Below, one piece after another: positions 1-8,611 of a stretch of DNA of 64,000 nucleotides. The notes under the pieces are model-generated. The model was not told the origin of the DNA. It saw only the letters and a program-made list of their open reading frames with translations, and made no database searches. Origin of the DNA: Scleromatobacter sp039920745 (GTDB lineage: Bacteria > Pseudomonadota > Gammaproteobacteria > Burkholderiales > Burkholderiaceae_C); the NCBI GenBank assembly GCA_039920745.1, contig JBDSDD010000008.1, forward strand, positions 62,001 to 126,000, in the 5' to 3' direction. How positions within the stretch are numbered: position 1 is the stretch's first letter; each line of letters starts with the position of its first letter. Both the position numbers and the translations under genes were made by a program.

Positions 1-574
1 AAGGCATCGACCGGCATGTGCGCGTCGCCGACGCCATGGAACATGATCACGCGGAAAGCATGGCGGCGTCGCGCGATCCAGGTCGACAACCCGGTGGCGA
101 ACGCGAAGGATTGGATCTGGCGCGCAAGGATCATTCAAGGTCACCCGCCAGCGCGATGGCGGCGGTCCTGCCGCATGCCGCGCGAAACACGCGCTGGCCC
201 TCGACTAGCCGGGGACCGCAGCAGAAACGGCCGCCGGGCAGTCGCCGGATGCGCAGCGCATGCCTGGTCAAGACCTGCCAGGGCTGCAGATGATCCGTGC
301 CCAACGCCCGCAAGCGCTCAGGCCTCGGGTGCAACGTTGCAGCACCGCCTCCTGAATGGAGGATGCAGAACAACCGCTGCGGGGCAACGGGTCGAGGGGC
401 GAGACGCTGGAGCCAGTTGCTCAAGATTTGCTTCCGGAGGCGACAAGACGATTGAAATCGCCGAGGCCTCGCGTCACGCTCAACGCGCCTCCCCAGCGGC
501 AAGGGTCGCGTGGTGCCCACTCGCCCTCATTTCTCATGACACACTTTACAGGCAGGCGACACTGCGCGACATCC
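1..574. other. Left edge, no recognisable gene
   Basis: Open frames exist on both strands, but their translations are Arg/Ala/Pro-rich, as expected for GC-rich non-coding or antisense DNA. I recognise no family, good ribosome binding site or RNA. It lies downstream of the relic at 575-770 and may be decayed sequence. Confidence 0.5.
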
Positions 575-770
575 CCTTTTGGGGCGTGCCACCACTCGCC
601 TTCGGTCAGGCACTGGCGCGCCAACGCCTCGATATCGAGCAGCGGCCGCACGCGCTCGAGAGCGACGCCGATGTCGCCGCCATCGGCCAGCGCGCTGAGA
701 GCGAGCTCGTCGCTGTGGCTCGGGCTGAACGCGCAGGGCGCGCATCTGGCAGGGCGAGTTGGGGGCCGTG
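575..770 (-). pseudogene. Remnant of an Sfp-type 4'-phosphopantetheinyl transferase
   Basis: The minus strand reads FSPSHSDELALSALADGG, then IGVALERVRPL, then DIEALARQCLTEGEW. This matches the core of Sfp/EntD-type transferases, where (F)NLSHS is followed by a GVDxE metal-binding motif and a helix starting with ALA. Here the metal-binding Asp is replaced by Ala (GVALE). No intact N-terminal domain or C-terminal KExxxK helix is visible. It is therefore a broken fragment. It sits directly downstream of the GH2 gene in the carrier-protein locus, whose working transferase is probably the AcpS-type gene at 3761-4177. Family assignment is from motif resemblance only. Confidence 0.5.
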
Positions 771-788
771 CGACTGGATCCGATCGCC

Positions 789-3335
789 TCAGGACGCCGG
801 CTTCAAAACGCCAGGATAAGTGCCGTTGAGCGCCATCACGCGGCCGCCGAATGCGGGGGCCGGTGTGGCGACGGGAACGAAACGCACCGTGCGCTCCACG
901 CCGGGCGCCAGATGGAAATACGCCGCGTCGGCAACGAAACCCGGCACGTCGAAATGCACCGATGCGGCAAAGCGGTCGCAGCGCAGCGCCACGTCCACTG
1001 CGCCGTCGTCGCACACACGGAACACGCCTTGCGGCAGCACCGCCGCATCGCGCTCGGCAGGCAGGCCGCCCAGCACGTGGAACGCCTGGCCCAGCAGCTT
1101 GCCCGACTCTTCGCGCAGCGTCGCGACCACCAGCGCATGGGCCGGCAGCCCGAATCCGTAGGCATCGTTGAGGTCGATCCACCGGTCGAACCACTGCACG
1201 GCCACCAGCGAAACGCCACCACGTGCCGGCAACGCCACGTGCTGCACGCCGTCCTCGATGCGGTGGCCGTCGCCGCGGTACAGCGCCAGTTCGATCCGGG
1301 CCTGCAGCGCTTCAGGTCGTTCGTTGAGCAGATGCACGCCCAGCCCGTTGGTGCCCTCGTCGCTCAGGAACAGCGCCTGGGACGCGGACGCTTCACGCAA
1401 TCCGTAGAACGCGGCCTTCGGGTGCCCCAGTTCGTCGAGCAGGCCCCAACCTGCACCCGCCCACAGGTCGTGCAGGAACAGCACCAGGCCGCCGCTACAG
1501 GCGGAATCCGGCCGCCGCCATTCGGCGAAGGTGGCGCGCATCAGTTCGGCACTGACTGCACGGCTCAAGGCCAGGTAACGATCATGGTCGCGTGCCCGCA
1601 GCGCCGCCGGCTCCACACCGAACAACCGCCTCAGGTAGTGGTCGCGCACATCGTCGAAGTCCCACCCAGCGCCCAGGTCGCGCGGCGCGCGTTCGCGCCA
1701 GGCCGCCTGGTGCGTGCGAACCGACGCGCCGCCGGGCATGCGGGCCAGCGCGGCGTCCGACGGCACGTTGGCCAGCGCGAGGCACTCGGTCGCAAATTTC
1801 ACGCTGCTGCGCCGAGCATCCTCCAGCGGTCGCAGGTAGGCGCCCACCCCGTAGTACGACGTGGTACCGCGATCGTTCTGGTGCGGAAACGCGCCGCCAT
1901 GCGCGCTCGACGGCCAATACGGCACGTCAGGGCACCAGTGGGCGCACAACGCGGCCAGATCATGCTCGAACCACGACGGTAGCCATTGACCGCGGGGAGC
2001 GCCCCACATCGCCGCCTGCTGGCTCGCTTCGCTGTTGCCGCACAGCACGGCGATCGAGGGTCGCGCCTGCCAGCGCGCGAGTTGCTGGACCACCTCGTTG
2101 CGCGCCGATTCGGCGAACTGCGGGTCGTCGACCGGGTAGTCCATGTTGGCGAACATGAAGTCCTGCCACAGCAGCAAGCCCAGCCGGTCGCAGGCGTTGT
2201 GGAAATGGTCGGATTCGTAGACCGTCGCGCCATTGACGCGCAACATGTTCAGGCCGGCATCGCGTACGCGCTGCAGCAGCGCTTCGCAGGCCGCGGGGTC
2301 CGAATCCAGGCTGGCGGCATCCAGCGGCATCCAGTTCGCGCCGCGGCAAAACACGGGAATGCCGTTGACCGACAGTGCAAAGCCGCCGTCCGCCGTGTCG
2401 ACCGAGAGCGTTCTGAAACCCACTGGCGCCAGCGGCACGCTACGACAATCGGATCGGCCAGCCGAAGACAGCAGCAACCGCGCCTCGTACAACGCCGGCT
2501 CGCCATGGGTGTGCGGCCACCACAAGGCGGCGTCGGGCACGACGAGGGTGCCGGCATGCTCGCCAGTGTCGGACAGCGCCGCCAGCGTGACAGCATGAAC
2601 CTGGCCGTCGCGTTCCAGTTCCAGTCGGACCGGCCCGACGCCTGGCATCGACGCGCCGTCCAGGGTCAATCGCGCGGTCAGTTCGCCACGACCATCCACC
2701 ACGCGGCTGGACAGCCGCAGCCCGCGCACGGCCGCATCGTGGAAATCGAGCAGTTCGATGCCGCGCCACGGCCCGACCGCCGGCCACGGCGGCGACCAGC
2801 CGGGCGTGCGCCCGAGCAGCGTCGTGCGGATCCAGCGCAACTGCTGGTGCGCCACCATCGGCGTGCGCCAGCGGGGTCGCGGCCGCCGCTCGCCCAACGC
2901 CTGCTCCAATGAAGCGAAGCGCAGCAGCAGTTCGTTGCCCTCGGGCCGCAGCGCGGGCACTTCGCAGTCGTGGGCCAGGTGCATGTTTCGGCTGTCAAGC
3001 AACCGCTCGCCGTTGAACCAGCCCTGGGCAAGTGTGGCCAAGCCAGCGAAGTGCAGCCAGCGACGCGCGCCGGACGGCACCGACCCGGCATCGAAACGCA
3101 GGCGGAACCACCAGTCGTCGGCGTCGATTCGTCGAGCCTCGGCGTCCAGGCAGCCCAGCGCCAGCAGCGCCCGCGCCACCGTGGATGGCGCCCCGACCGT
3201 CCGCCAGGACAGCGCCACGACGCCCTGCAATTGCTGCGGATCGACCACCGTGCCCGCCGCGGTATGGCAGATCGCCCATCCGGAGTCGAGTGGCTGGCGA
3301 CGAGAGGCCGACGCCGCGAGCAGCATGCCTTGCAT
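789..3335 (-). CDS. Glycoside hydrolase family 2 protein, beta-mannosidase-like
   Basis: An 848-residue protein with the GH2 layout: an N-terminal sugar-binding beta-sandwich (about 1-180), immunoglobulin-like domains, and a TIM barrel from about residue 300. In the barrel, CRGANWMPLDA and LRVNGATVYESDHF are typical of beta-mannosidases. CGNSEASQ holds the probable acid/base Glu, and VKFATECLALAN has a Glu where the nucleophile is expected. There is no signal peptide, so it is probably cytoplasmic. The ATG at 3335 begins 8 bp after the stop of the carrier-protein gene; frame upstream of it is Arg-rich and not protein-like. The coupling to a carrier protein suggests a role inside this locus, perhaps carbohydrate binding or trimming, rather than free mannan breakdown. 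Substrate is unknown. Confidence 0.85.
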   Translation of the reverse strand: MQGMLLAASASRRQPLDSGWAICHTAAGTVVDPQQLQGVVALSWRTVGAPSTVARALLALGCLDAEARRIDADDWWFRLRFDAGSVPSGARRWLHFAGLATLAQGWFNGERLLDSRNMHLAHDCEVPALRPEGNELLLRFASLEQALGERRPRPRWRTPMVAHQQLRWIRTTLLGRTPGWSPPWPAVGPWRGIELLDFHDAAVRGLRLSSRVVDGRGELTARLTLDGASMPGVGPVRLELERDGQVHAVTLAALSDTGEHAGTLVVPDAALWWPHTHGEPALYEARLLLSSAGRSDCRSVPLAPVGFRTLSVDTADGGFALSVNGIPVFCRGANWMPLDAASLDSDPAACEALLQRVRDAGLNMLRVNGATVYESDHFHNACDRLGLLLWQDFMFANMDYPVDDPQFAESARNEVVQQLARWQARPSIAVLCGNSEASQQAAMWGAPRGQWLPSWFEHDLAALCAHWCPDVPYWPSSAHGGAFPHQNDRGTTSYYGVGAYLRPLEDARRSSVKFATECLALANVPSDAALARMPGGASVRTHQAAWRERAPRDLGAGWDFDDVRDHYLRRLFGVEPAALRARDHDRYLALSRAVSAELMRATFAEWRRPDSACSGGLVLFLHDLWAGAGWGLLDELGHPKAAFYGLREASASQALFLSDEGTNGLGVHLLNERPEALQARIELALYRGDGHRIEDGVQHVALPARGGVSLVAVQWFDRWIDLNDAYGFGLPAHALVVATLREESGKLLGQAFHVLGGLPAERDAAVLPQGVFRVCDDGAVDVALRCDRFAASVHFDVPGFVADAAYFHLAPGVERTVRFVPVATPAPAFGGRVMALNGTYPGVLKPAS

Positions 3336-3343
3336 GGGCCGTG

Positions 3344-3616
3344 TCAGGCCTGGGCGACGACGGAGGCGACCGCCTGGCAGATCGCCTGGATGCTGGCGAA
3401 CCCACTTCGATTGAGCATCTCGTCCGGAAACTCCACGTCGAACTCGCCTTCGAGCGCCAGCATCACGTTCACGCTGGCGTGCGAGGTCATGCCCGCCTGG
3501 TAGAGATCGGCCTGAGCGTCCATGGCTGACACGTCGCCCGAGAGGCGCGCGTGTTGAGCGAGAACGGCACGCACGCGCGGCTCGAATGCGTCGGTATTGA
3601 CGTTGGACAATGACAT
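3344..3616 (-). CDS. Stand-alone acyl carrier protein
   Basis: A 90-residue acidic helical protein with carrier-protein features: LYQAGMTSHASVNVMLALE contains the predicted 4'-phosphopantetheine Ser (about S45) in a T-S-H context instead of the usual D-S-L. EFDVEFPDEMLNR then follows as in ACP helix III. The departure from DSL sets it apart from fatty-acid AcpP and suits a dedicated carrier. It lies between an AcpS-type transferase and the GH2 gene, and 5 kb from an amino acid:carrier-protein ligase, so it is the likely substrate of both enzymes. That pairing is inferred from context. Confidence 0.88.
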   Translation of the reverse strand: MSLSNVNTDAFEPRVRAVLAQHARLSGDVSAMDAQADLYQAGMTSHASVNVMLALEGEFDVEFPDEMLNRSGFASIQAICQAVASVVAQA

Positions 3617-3760
3617 GTTGGCTCCGCAAGAAAGAAAAAAGAAAATTCAAAAAAACGTCGAATCGGCGACTGCGGATTCTGGCGCAAGGAACAACGATAT
3701 CCAGCCGGTCTTCGATGCGATGTCCTCAAGCGCGTGTCTTAGTTCGGGTTCTCGGTGCCC

Positions 3761-4177
3761 TCAGGCGATCACGATGGCGATCACATGGCCACGTCGATGG
3801 CTGAAGCTGAGCGCAGCTTCCTGCACGCCTGCCAGCGCGGCAGCCTTGCCATGCAAATGCAGGCGGCAGGCGCCACGGTCGTCACAACGCACTTCCAGCT
3901 CCCGCCACGACACGCCGGCCTCCGACAGGCCGAAAGCCTTGATGGCGGCTTCCTTGGCGGCGAAACGCGCGGCCAGCCGTTCGGCCTTCAGCGCAGGCAC
4001 CGACGAGGTATAAGCCTGTTCCGCGGCGGAAAACAGCCGGTCGACGAAGCGTTCGCCGAATTCGTCGAGCGAAGCCTTCACGTCCTCGACTCGCATCATG
4101 TCCAGGCCCACGCGCAGGCCAAGCGGGCCGCAAGCAGATGGCAACGGGCAGATGTCGGCGTTGGAGTCGGGCGTCAT
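3761..4177 (-). CDS. Holo-[acyl-carrier-protein] synthase (AcpS-type PPTase)
   Basis: A 138-residue protein matching AcpS in size. VGLDMMRVEDV near the N-terminus carries the metal-binding Asp (about D26), and RFAAKEAAIKAF carries the conserved Glu (about E76) of the xKExxxK helix. AcpS enzymes transfer 4'-phosphopantetheine from CoA to a carrier-protein Ser. It lies 144 bp upstream of the carrier-protein gene on the same strand, so it probably serves that protein. It is not next to pdxJ or era, where the housekeeping acpS usually sits, which suggests a second, specialised copy. Confidence 0.85.
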   Translation of the reverse strand: MTPDSNADICPLPSACGPLGLRVGLDMMRVEDVKASLDEFGERFVDRLFSAAEQAYTSSVPALKAERLAARFAAKEAAIKAFGLSEAGVSWRELEVRCDDRGACRLHLHGKAAALAGVQEAALSFSHRRGHVIAIVIA

Positions 4178-4303
4178 TCAACTGCGCTGGATGGTTCCTG
4201 GGGCGATGCGGCGCTACCAACCGGACTGGGAAAACCGCATTTTCGACTGCCTCCGGGCTGCGCGCCGCTACACGCATTCGATGCCGGGCTGACCGTGAGG
4301 CGG

Positions 4304-6157
4304 CTAATCGTAACCCGCGCTTTGCCGGGGGTCGGCGGCCGTCGCAATGGTCAAGGCCCCATCGATGCTCGTGTGTAACTTGGCCCTGCCAGCCGGTACC
4401 GCCGTGGTCTCGAACAGCGTATCCATCAACACAGCCACGCGCTCGCGGGCCGCCTCGCCGGTGAACGTGTGATCTGCATCGTCCAGCCGATGCAGATGCA
4501 GCCGGCGCTGGCGCACCAGCCGGCCGACCGCCCGGCCGGCCAGGCCGCGCAGCAGGTCCTCGCCGGGTTCGTTTTCCGAAAACACGAAGTGCACCACGCC
4601 GCCATCGGCCGTGGCGCGTGTCAGCTCGCCTGCGAGGTCATTGCGCAACGGCAGGTTCAGCAGCCGCGCCAGGTCGCGGCCCGAGTTGGCAAGGCGCTGT
4701 CGCACCCGACGCACCAGCAGGCCCGCGATGAGATGCAGGTCGACCTCGCCGCGCAACAGCTTGCGCCATGGCTCAAGCGCGAACAGGTTGCGTCGGTAAC
4801 GCGCCATTTCCTGGGCCACCTTGTGCGCCGGGAGCGGCTCGACCAACGGTCGTTCGCCCGGCCAGTCGAAGGTCAACGTGTTCAGCACCACCACGCTGTC
4901 GATGCCCATGCGTTCACGCGCCATCTGCAGGCCGTGGTAGCCGCCCGAGCAAACGCCCAGGACATGGCAGGCGACGCCCGGCCAACGTTCGCGCACGTAA
5001 TGCATCAGGGCTTGCAGGTCCGCCACGACGCTGGGCGGATAGACAAGGTTGTCGCGCTCGCCGGCGCGCGCGGCGGCATCGCCCAGGCCAGGCAGGTCGA
5101 GCCTGAGCACGACCATGCCCTTGGCCGCCCATCGACGCGCCAGCATCACATGCAGCCGGCCCGGGCCTGCACGACGCTGCGCACCGGAATTCAGTATCAG
5201 CACCACGCGGCTCGGCGCCACGTTCGGCGATCCCTGGCTCAGGAGGGCGAACATCCGCGCCTGGACGACCGGGATCCAGACCGGCTCCTCGATCACGCCA
5301 TCGGCCACCAGCGCCGACGTGCGGACAAAGAAATCGGACGGCGACACACGCTCGAGCGATGGCAGGCTGCCGAGCCAGGCGGCCGTGGCATCCAGCATGG
5401 ACTGCGGCGCCTGGCTGCTCTGCGGGTCGAGCATCATGTCGGCGAAACCGTCGTGGCATTGGTAGTCCACCGCGGCACCGAGCGCCGTGAAGCGGGACGC
5501 CCACGCTGTGGCGGACGGCATGTCGACACGGTCGATCACCAGCATGCGTGGTGCCGGAGGCCGCTCGAGTGCCGCAGGGTCGAGGCGCGACAAGGAGTCG
5601 CGCGATGCGGCAGCCAGGGCATGGCCCCCGGCTTCCAGCAAGCCGGCCGACGCGTCGGCACGGCCCACCGGCGCGGATGCGGCCTGGAAGGCTTTCAGCT
5701 CCCGCACGAAGGCACGCCCGCTGACCGGCGGTGCGATCGCCACGAATGCCGCGACATCGTCACGCGCAGCCGCCACACCCGCCGCAAGCACGGCGCCCAG
5801 CCGCAAGCCCACGATCGCGGCCTTGCCACAGCCGGCCTGCGCCTTCAGGCATTCCAGTGCCGCGGCAACGCAACGCGTCCAGGCAAGCACCAGATCCGGC
5901 GTGTGCGCATGGCCGGCGGCGTCCCCGGTGCCGGGATAGTCGAATCGCAGCACCGGATGCCCGGCAGCGGCCAGTTGCTCGGCCATCAGGCGCAGCGTGC
6001 GGTGTGCGCTTTCGTCCTCCCGGCCGAACGGCGGACAGATCAGGACGGGCAGTCGTGATTCGCCGTTGCGTTCGCGAACGGCCACATGCCACCATCCGAA
6101 CGCCGGCAGGGCTTCATCGCCAAAATAGACCGGCTGCGCCGCAGGCGGTGGTGGCAT
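4304..6157 (-). CDS. Double alpha/beta-hydrolase fold protein
   Basis: A 617-residue protein with two consecutive alpha/beta-hydrolase domains (about 10-270 and 300-600). The first has LRFDYPGTGDA and the elbow GLRLG; the second has LRLDLPGLGDA and the elbow GVCSG. The usual GxSxG nucleophile is thus Arg in the first and Cys in the second, resembling hydrolases of exosortase/exopolysaccharide loci (GLRLGA, GLCSGA). A late DADHTF supplies the usual Asp/His region. The start at 6157 was chosen because an AAGGAAA Shine-Dalgarno lies 8-9 bases upstream. It is divergent from the acyltransferase at 6375. It could release or transfer acyl groups from the carrier protein; substrate unknown. Confidence 0.78.
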   Translation of the reverse strand: MPPPPAAQPVYFGDEALPAFGWWHVAVRERNGESRLPVLICPPFGREDESAHRTLRLMAEQLAAAGHPVLRFDYPGTGDAAGHAHTPDLVLAWTRCVAAALECLKAQAGCGKAAIVGLRLGAVLAAGVAAARDDVAAFVAIAPPVSGRAFVRELKAFQAASAPVGRADASAGLLEAGGHALAAASRDSLSRLDPAALERPPAPRMLVIDRVDMPSATAWASRFTALGAAVDYQCHDGFADMMLDPQSSQAPQSMLDATAAWLGSLPSLERVSPSDFFVRTSALVADGVIEEPVWIPVVQARMFALLSQGSPNVAPSRVVLILNSGAQRRAGPGRLHVMLARRWAAKGMVVLRLDLPGLGDAAARAGERDNLVYPPSVVADLQALMHYVRERWPGVACHVLGVCSGGYHGLQMARERMGIDSVVVLNTLTFDWPGERPLVEPLPAHKVAQEMARYRRNLFALEPWRKLLRGEVDLHLIAGLLVRRVRQRLANSGRDLARLLNLPLRNDLAGELTRATADGGVVHFVFSENEPGEDLLRGLAGRAVGRLVRQRRLHLHRLDDADHTFTGEAARERVAVLMDTLFETTAVPAGRAKLHTSIDGALTIATAADPRQSAGYD

Positions 6158-6374
6158 CGAGTCGGTTTCCTTGGAGCCAGGCAAACAATGGGTACGGGCA
6201 AGCCCTTCGCACGCGCGAAGACGCTGCTGCATGATGCGCAAACGTTATCATCACATCAATCACTAACTTGCACGGCGCTGCACAGCCCTGCGCGGTCGCA
6301 AGCGGAATATCCACCGGAGCAGCGACGGCGCGCACGTCCTCCAGGTCGGCCTTCGCTGCTTTTCCACCGACCCC

Positions 6375-7514
6375 ATGTCCTTTGCCCAGACTGCCCTGCG
6401 CCGTGCGCACTACCCCACGCTGGACGGCGTTCGCGGTCTGGCCATCTTGATGGTGGTGCTGCACAACTTCTCGTTCGACGACGCCAACCTGTCCGGCCCG
6501 ATGGGTCGCCTGCTGCACCTGGGTATCGGCGGCGGCTGGATCGGCGTGACGCTGTTCTTCGTACTGAGCGGATTCCTGATCACCGGGATCCTGCTGGACA
6601 CGCAGCACGAACCCGGCCACTTCCGGCGCTTTTATCTGCGGCGCACGCTGCGCATCGCACCGCTTTACTACGCCGTGCTGCTGGTCACCTTCGTCGTGTT
6701 GCCGCTGGTCGGCGCCGCCCCGGAGTCGGTGCGGGCCGACGCGCCGCAGCAACTCTGGCTGTGGACCTACCTGTCGAACTGGGTGCAGCCCTTCGGCATG
6801 GCCGGCCACAGCTTCCCGCACTTCTGGTCGCTGGCAGTCGAGGAGCAGTTCTACCTGCTGTGGCCGCTGCTGACCTGGCGCCGCAGTCCGCGCGCGGTCT
6901 TGTACTGGGGCCTGGCGCTGGCCGTGGTGTCGCTGCTGGTGCGCGCTGGCCTGCTGCTGGGAGGAGGCACGCCGGACATGGCCTATGTCTGGTCGCCCTG
7001 CCGGATGGATGCATTGGCGCTTGGCGGCAGCGTGGCAGCCGCGCTGCGCATGCCGAGGCTGGCGTCCCGTCTCATGGCTCGCAGGCGGCAGTTGCTGGTG
7101 GCCGCCGTTGCCGTGTTCACCCTGTGTGTGCTGGCCATCCATGGCCTGCCGCGCACGACGTTCGCCATGCAGACGCTGGGCTATTGCCTGCTGGCCATCA
7201 GCTTTTCGTTGCTGGTGCTTGCACTGGCCTGCGCTGACCTGGCGGGCGACGTACAACTCGGCCCAAGACTATGGCGTGCAGCGCCGCTGCGTGTGCTGGC
7301 CCGCTACAGCTACGGCATCTACATCATCCACAAGCCGTTGCAGCAAGGCATCGGAACGCCGCTGATGCAATCGTTCGGCGCCCGCGTGCAGCAATCGACG
7401 GCAGCCAACGCCACCTATTTCGTCGTCGGGCTGGCGACCAGCCTGGCCCTGGCCGCCCTTTCCTACCATCTGTTCGAGCAGCGATTCCTTGCGCTCAAAG
7501 CACATGTCCGATGA
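6375..7514 (+). CDS. Acyltransferase family 3 membrane protein (OafA/YrhL type)
   Basis: A 379-residue integral membrane protein with about ten hydrophobic segments. Family motifs are YPTLDGVRGLAILMVVLHNF at the start (catalytic His in helix 1), FFVLSGFLITGILL, RRFYLRRTLRIAPLYY (R-x10-R pattern) and HFWSLAVEEQFYLLWP. These proteins O-acylate sugars or lipids from acyl-CoA at the inner membrane. It is the only plus-strand gene in the carrier-protein locus, divergent from the double hydrolase with 217 bp between them, and convergent with DUF1839. It is the best candidate for moving an acyl group onto an extracellular glycan, but that is inferred from position. Confidence 0.88.
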   Translation: MSFAQTALRRAHYPTLDGVRGLAILMVVLHNFSFDDANLSGPMGRLLHLGIGGGWIGVTLFFVLSGFLITGILLDTQHEPGHFRRFYLRRTLRIAPLYYAVLLVTFVVLPLVGAAPESVRADAPQQLWLWTYLSNWVQPFGMAGHSFPHFWSLAVEEQFYLLWPLLTWRRSPRAVLYWGLALAVVSLLVRAGLLLGGGTPDMAYVWSPCRMDALALGGSVAAALRMPRLASRLMARRRQLLVAAVAVFTLCVLAIHGLPRTTFAMQTLGYCLLAISFSLLVLALACADLAGDVQLGPRLWRAAPLRVLARYSYGIYIIHKPLQQGIGTPLMQSFGARVQQSTAANATYFVVGLATSLALAALSYHLFEQRFLALKAHVR

Positions 7515-7605
7515 AACAGCGAGACGATACGGACGGCGCGATGTAGCGATGCAGGCGTCGCACGGGCACGCTTGACAACCTGGCCACGCCATCGGTGGCC
7601 GACGC

Positions 7606-8604
7606 TCAAACGCTGGCCAGCGCCTGCATGCCAGCCTGCCAGTTTGCGGCAGCCTGTTCCAGCATGTCGGTTTCTTCAGCGGGCTTGCCGGAACGCACCA
7701 GGCGCGCGCCCTTGAGGATGAACGACTTCATCAAGACAGCGACGCGCTCGAAGGCGGCAGCCGCTTCGGCAACACCGGGTCGAGACTCGCCATCGAGCCA
7801 GCGCAGATGCTGCGCCGCCACCTCGAACGCCGCTCCGGCCTGCCGCGTGTTGGCGAACGCCCAGGCATGGTAATGGTCGAGTCCCTGCTCCTGCAGGTAC
7901 GGCAGTTCGATCAGGAAGCGATCGCGAAACCGCAGGAACGGATTGGACACGGGCCGCCGCTCGACGTGCGCATGCAGCCGATCGCGCGCGATTGCTCGCA
8001 ATTCGGCCCCGGGACGCTGGCGCAGTCGATCGAGCTTCACCAGTTCGGCGAACAACGGCATGAAAGCCGGGTCAGGCGGCTCGACGAGGTTGAAGGTGCG
8101 GTCGAAGTCTTCACCTTCGAGGAAGTGATAACCGGTATTGTGGAAATAGCCCAGGCGACGTGCACCCAGGTCCAGTTCGTTCAGCACGATGGTGGACTTC
8201 GTGTGCTGCCGCCGGTAGTCGGTGCCCAGCGTGTCGGGCAGCCACCAGGCGTCGGACTCGGTGCTGATGAGGCGGCCGGCTTTCAGGTGCTCGGCCGCGT
8301 GCTCCAGCAGTGGGCGCCAGACCGTGAGTTCCTGCACCTCGATGCCGTAAAGGTCATACAGGTCGTCGTGCGAGGGTTTGAAGAAAGTCCATTGATCGCC
8401 GTCGAAGTCCACGCACAGCACATGCCCGAGGCAGGCATGCGGCTCAAGCCCGGCGGCCTGCAGCACGCTGATCCAGATGTCGGCGTAGCAGTTCTTCTCC
8501 TGCCAAATCCGCGTTTCCGCATGCAGGGTGCAGCCCTGCAACGAGGCCGGTGAAAAATCAGGGCGCGCGCACCAGCGCTGCGCCTCCATGCTCAAGTTCC
8601 GCAT
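7606..8604 (-). CDS. DUF1839 family protein
   Basis: A 332-residue soluble protein recognised as DUF1839 from its conserved N-terminal half: CYADIWISVLQAAGLEPHA, VDFDGDQWTFFKP, YGIEVQELTVWRPL and TDYRRQHTKSTI, then GYFHNTGYH. The family occurs almost always beside amino acid:[carrier protein] ligases, as here, where it starts 7 bp after the ligase stop. Its function is not established. Co-occurrence suggests it takes the aminoacylated carrier protein as substrate, possibly as an acyl-transfer enzyme. A second ATG at 8589 is an equally plausible start. Confidence 0.85.
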   Translation of the reverse strand: MRNLSMEAQRWCARPDFSPASLQGCTLHAETRIWQEKNCYADIWISVLQAAGLEPHACLGHVLCVDFDGDQWTFFKPSHDDLYDLYGIEVQELTVWRPLLEHAAEHLKAGRLISTESDAWWLPDTLGTDYRRQHTKSTIVLNELDLGARRLGYFHNTGYHFLEGEDFDRTFNLVEPPDPAFMPLFAELVKLDRLRQRPGAELRAIARDRLHAHVERRPVSNPFLRFRDRFLIELPYLQEQGLDHYHAWAFANTRQAGAAFEVAAQHLRWLDGESRPGVAEAAAAFERVAVLMKSFILKGARLVRSGKPAEETDMLEQAAANWQAGMQALASV

Positions 8605-8611
8605 GGCCGCT

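Noticed and set aside
16..819. Plus-strand open frame at the left edge
   Set aside because: Arg- and Trp-rich product with no motif; partly antisense to the transferase relic.
4469..6058. A 529-codon plus-strand open frame
   Set aside because: Antisense of the double hydrolase gene, which has recognisable folds and a good ribosome site.
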